From 66-474 sp050738155 (lineage in GTDB: Bacteria > Pseudomonadota > Gammaproteobacteria > Xanthomonadales > Rhodanobacteraceae), in assembly GCA_050738155.1 (NCBI GenBank), contig JBOHYW010000096.1, forward strand, positions 1 to 13,739: a DNA stretch of 13,739 bases, in the 5' to 3' direction. The translations under genes and the position numbers were made by a program. Shown piece by piece: positions 13,376-13,739 of the stretch. Positions within the stretch are counted from its first letter, which is position 1. Each line of letters starts with the position of its first letter. The notes below the pieces were generated by a model. The model saw only the letters and a list, made by a program, of their open reading frames with translations. It ran no database searches and was not told the DNA's origin.

Positions 13376-13739
13376 ATGCGCAAGCACAAGCAATTGCTGG
13401 TGGTGGTGGGGCTCCTGATCGTGGTCTTCGGTGGCCTGTTTGGCGGCAAGTTCTACGCGGGCTACCGCGCGGCGGCGGCGAACCTGCATCGCCCGATTCG
13501 CCCGGTTACGGTGTCGACTGCCACGGCCCGCGACCAGCCCTGGAGTAACCAGGTCGACGTTGTGGGCAGTCTGGAAGCCGTGCAAGGCACGCAGGTTACG
13601 GCCCAGATCGCCGGCAACGTGACGGCTATCGCATTTGACTCGGGCGAACAGGTGCATCGGGGGCAGTTGCTCGTACGACTGGATGATTCCAGCCAGCAGG
13701 CGCAGTTGCACGCGGATCAGGCGAAACTCACGCTCGCAC
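13376..13739 (+). CDS. RND-type efflux periplasmic adaptor (membrane fusion protein), 5' part only
   Basis: The window contains 121 codons and the gene runs off the right edge. The product starts MRKHKQLLVVVGLLIVVFGG, a basic n-region plus a hydrophobic anchor, then a short linker (HRPIRPVTVSTATA). The first half of the lipoyl/barrel-sandwich domain follows (QVTAQIAGNVTAIAFDSG and EQVHRGQLLVRLDD), and then the start of the helical hairpin (SSQQAQLHADQAKL). This is the family layout of adaptors that join an inner-membrane RND pump to an outer-membrane channel. The second of two adjacent ATGs is chosen because GGGGAGG (13366-13372) is better spaced to it. The pump gene would be expected to the right. 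Substrate class cannot be told from this part. Confidence 0.88.
   Translation, partial: MRKHKQLLVVVGLLIVVFGGLFGGKFYAGYRAAAANLHRPIRPVTVSTATARDQPWSNQVDVVGSLEAVQGTQVTAQIAGNVTAIAFDSGEQVHRGQLLVRLDDSSQQAQLHADQAKLTLA

Overview
The window looks like chromosomal DNA of a GC-rich gammaproteobacterium. The gene set (HutF/HutI-type histidine degradation, a Zur with gammaproteobacterial metal ligands, a THX ribosomal protein with an Ala/Lys tail) and the structured intergenic repeats point to the Xanthomonadales, perhaps Rhodanobacteraceae. This placement is inference from gene content and style; no alignment was run. I see no rRNA, tRNA, CRISPR array, transposase or integrase.

Left part (1-1935): a gene-poor stretch with several hairpins leads into a frameshifted relic of a small gene (221-314). 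A minus-strand SAM-dependent methyltransferase (327-1223) follows, then the intact paralogue of the relic, a 101-residue membrane protein (1473-1778). Directly after its stop lies a composite repeat made of consecutive hairpins (1779-1935). A second, shorter copy of that repeat lies at 9092-9218.

Metal-homeostasis part (1936-4598): the zinc regulator gene zur; a near-palindromic Zur-box-like site (2534-2556); a MerC-domain membrane protein that this site probably controls; an array of four tandem 104-108 bp units (3178-3602); and a cation diffusion facilitator (zinc-type exporter). Import or buffering, sensing and export of zinc thus seem to be grouped around one regulator, with an unexplained structured array between the two transporter genes.

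Middle part (4599-9265): a membrane-anchored protein of unknown function; the small ribosomal protein THX with a clear terminator; the divergent pair hutI (minus) and hutF (plus), two steps of histidine breakdown to glutamate through formylglutamate; and a predicted lipoprotein whose start codon and positively charged N-terminus appear to be supplied by copy B of the hairpin repeat.

Right part (9266-13739): a Spy/CpxP-like periplasmic protein with LTxxQ motifs; a LysR regulator divergent from two consecutive aldo/keto reductases, with an inverted repeat in the shared promoter region; and the start of an RND-type efflux periplasmic adaptor, cut by the window edge and preceded by a perfect 14 bp palindrome. 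This section resembles a stress and detoxification neighbourhood.

The parts that known genes do not explain are the four-unit tandem array, the composite hairpin repeat with its gene-start role at the lipoprotein, and the duplicated small-gene relic.
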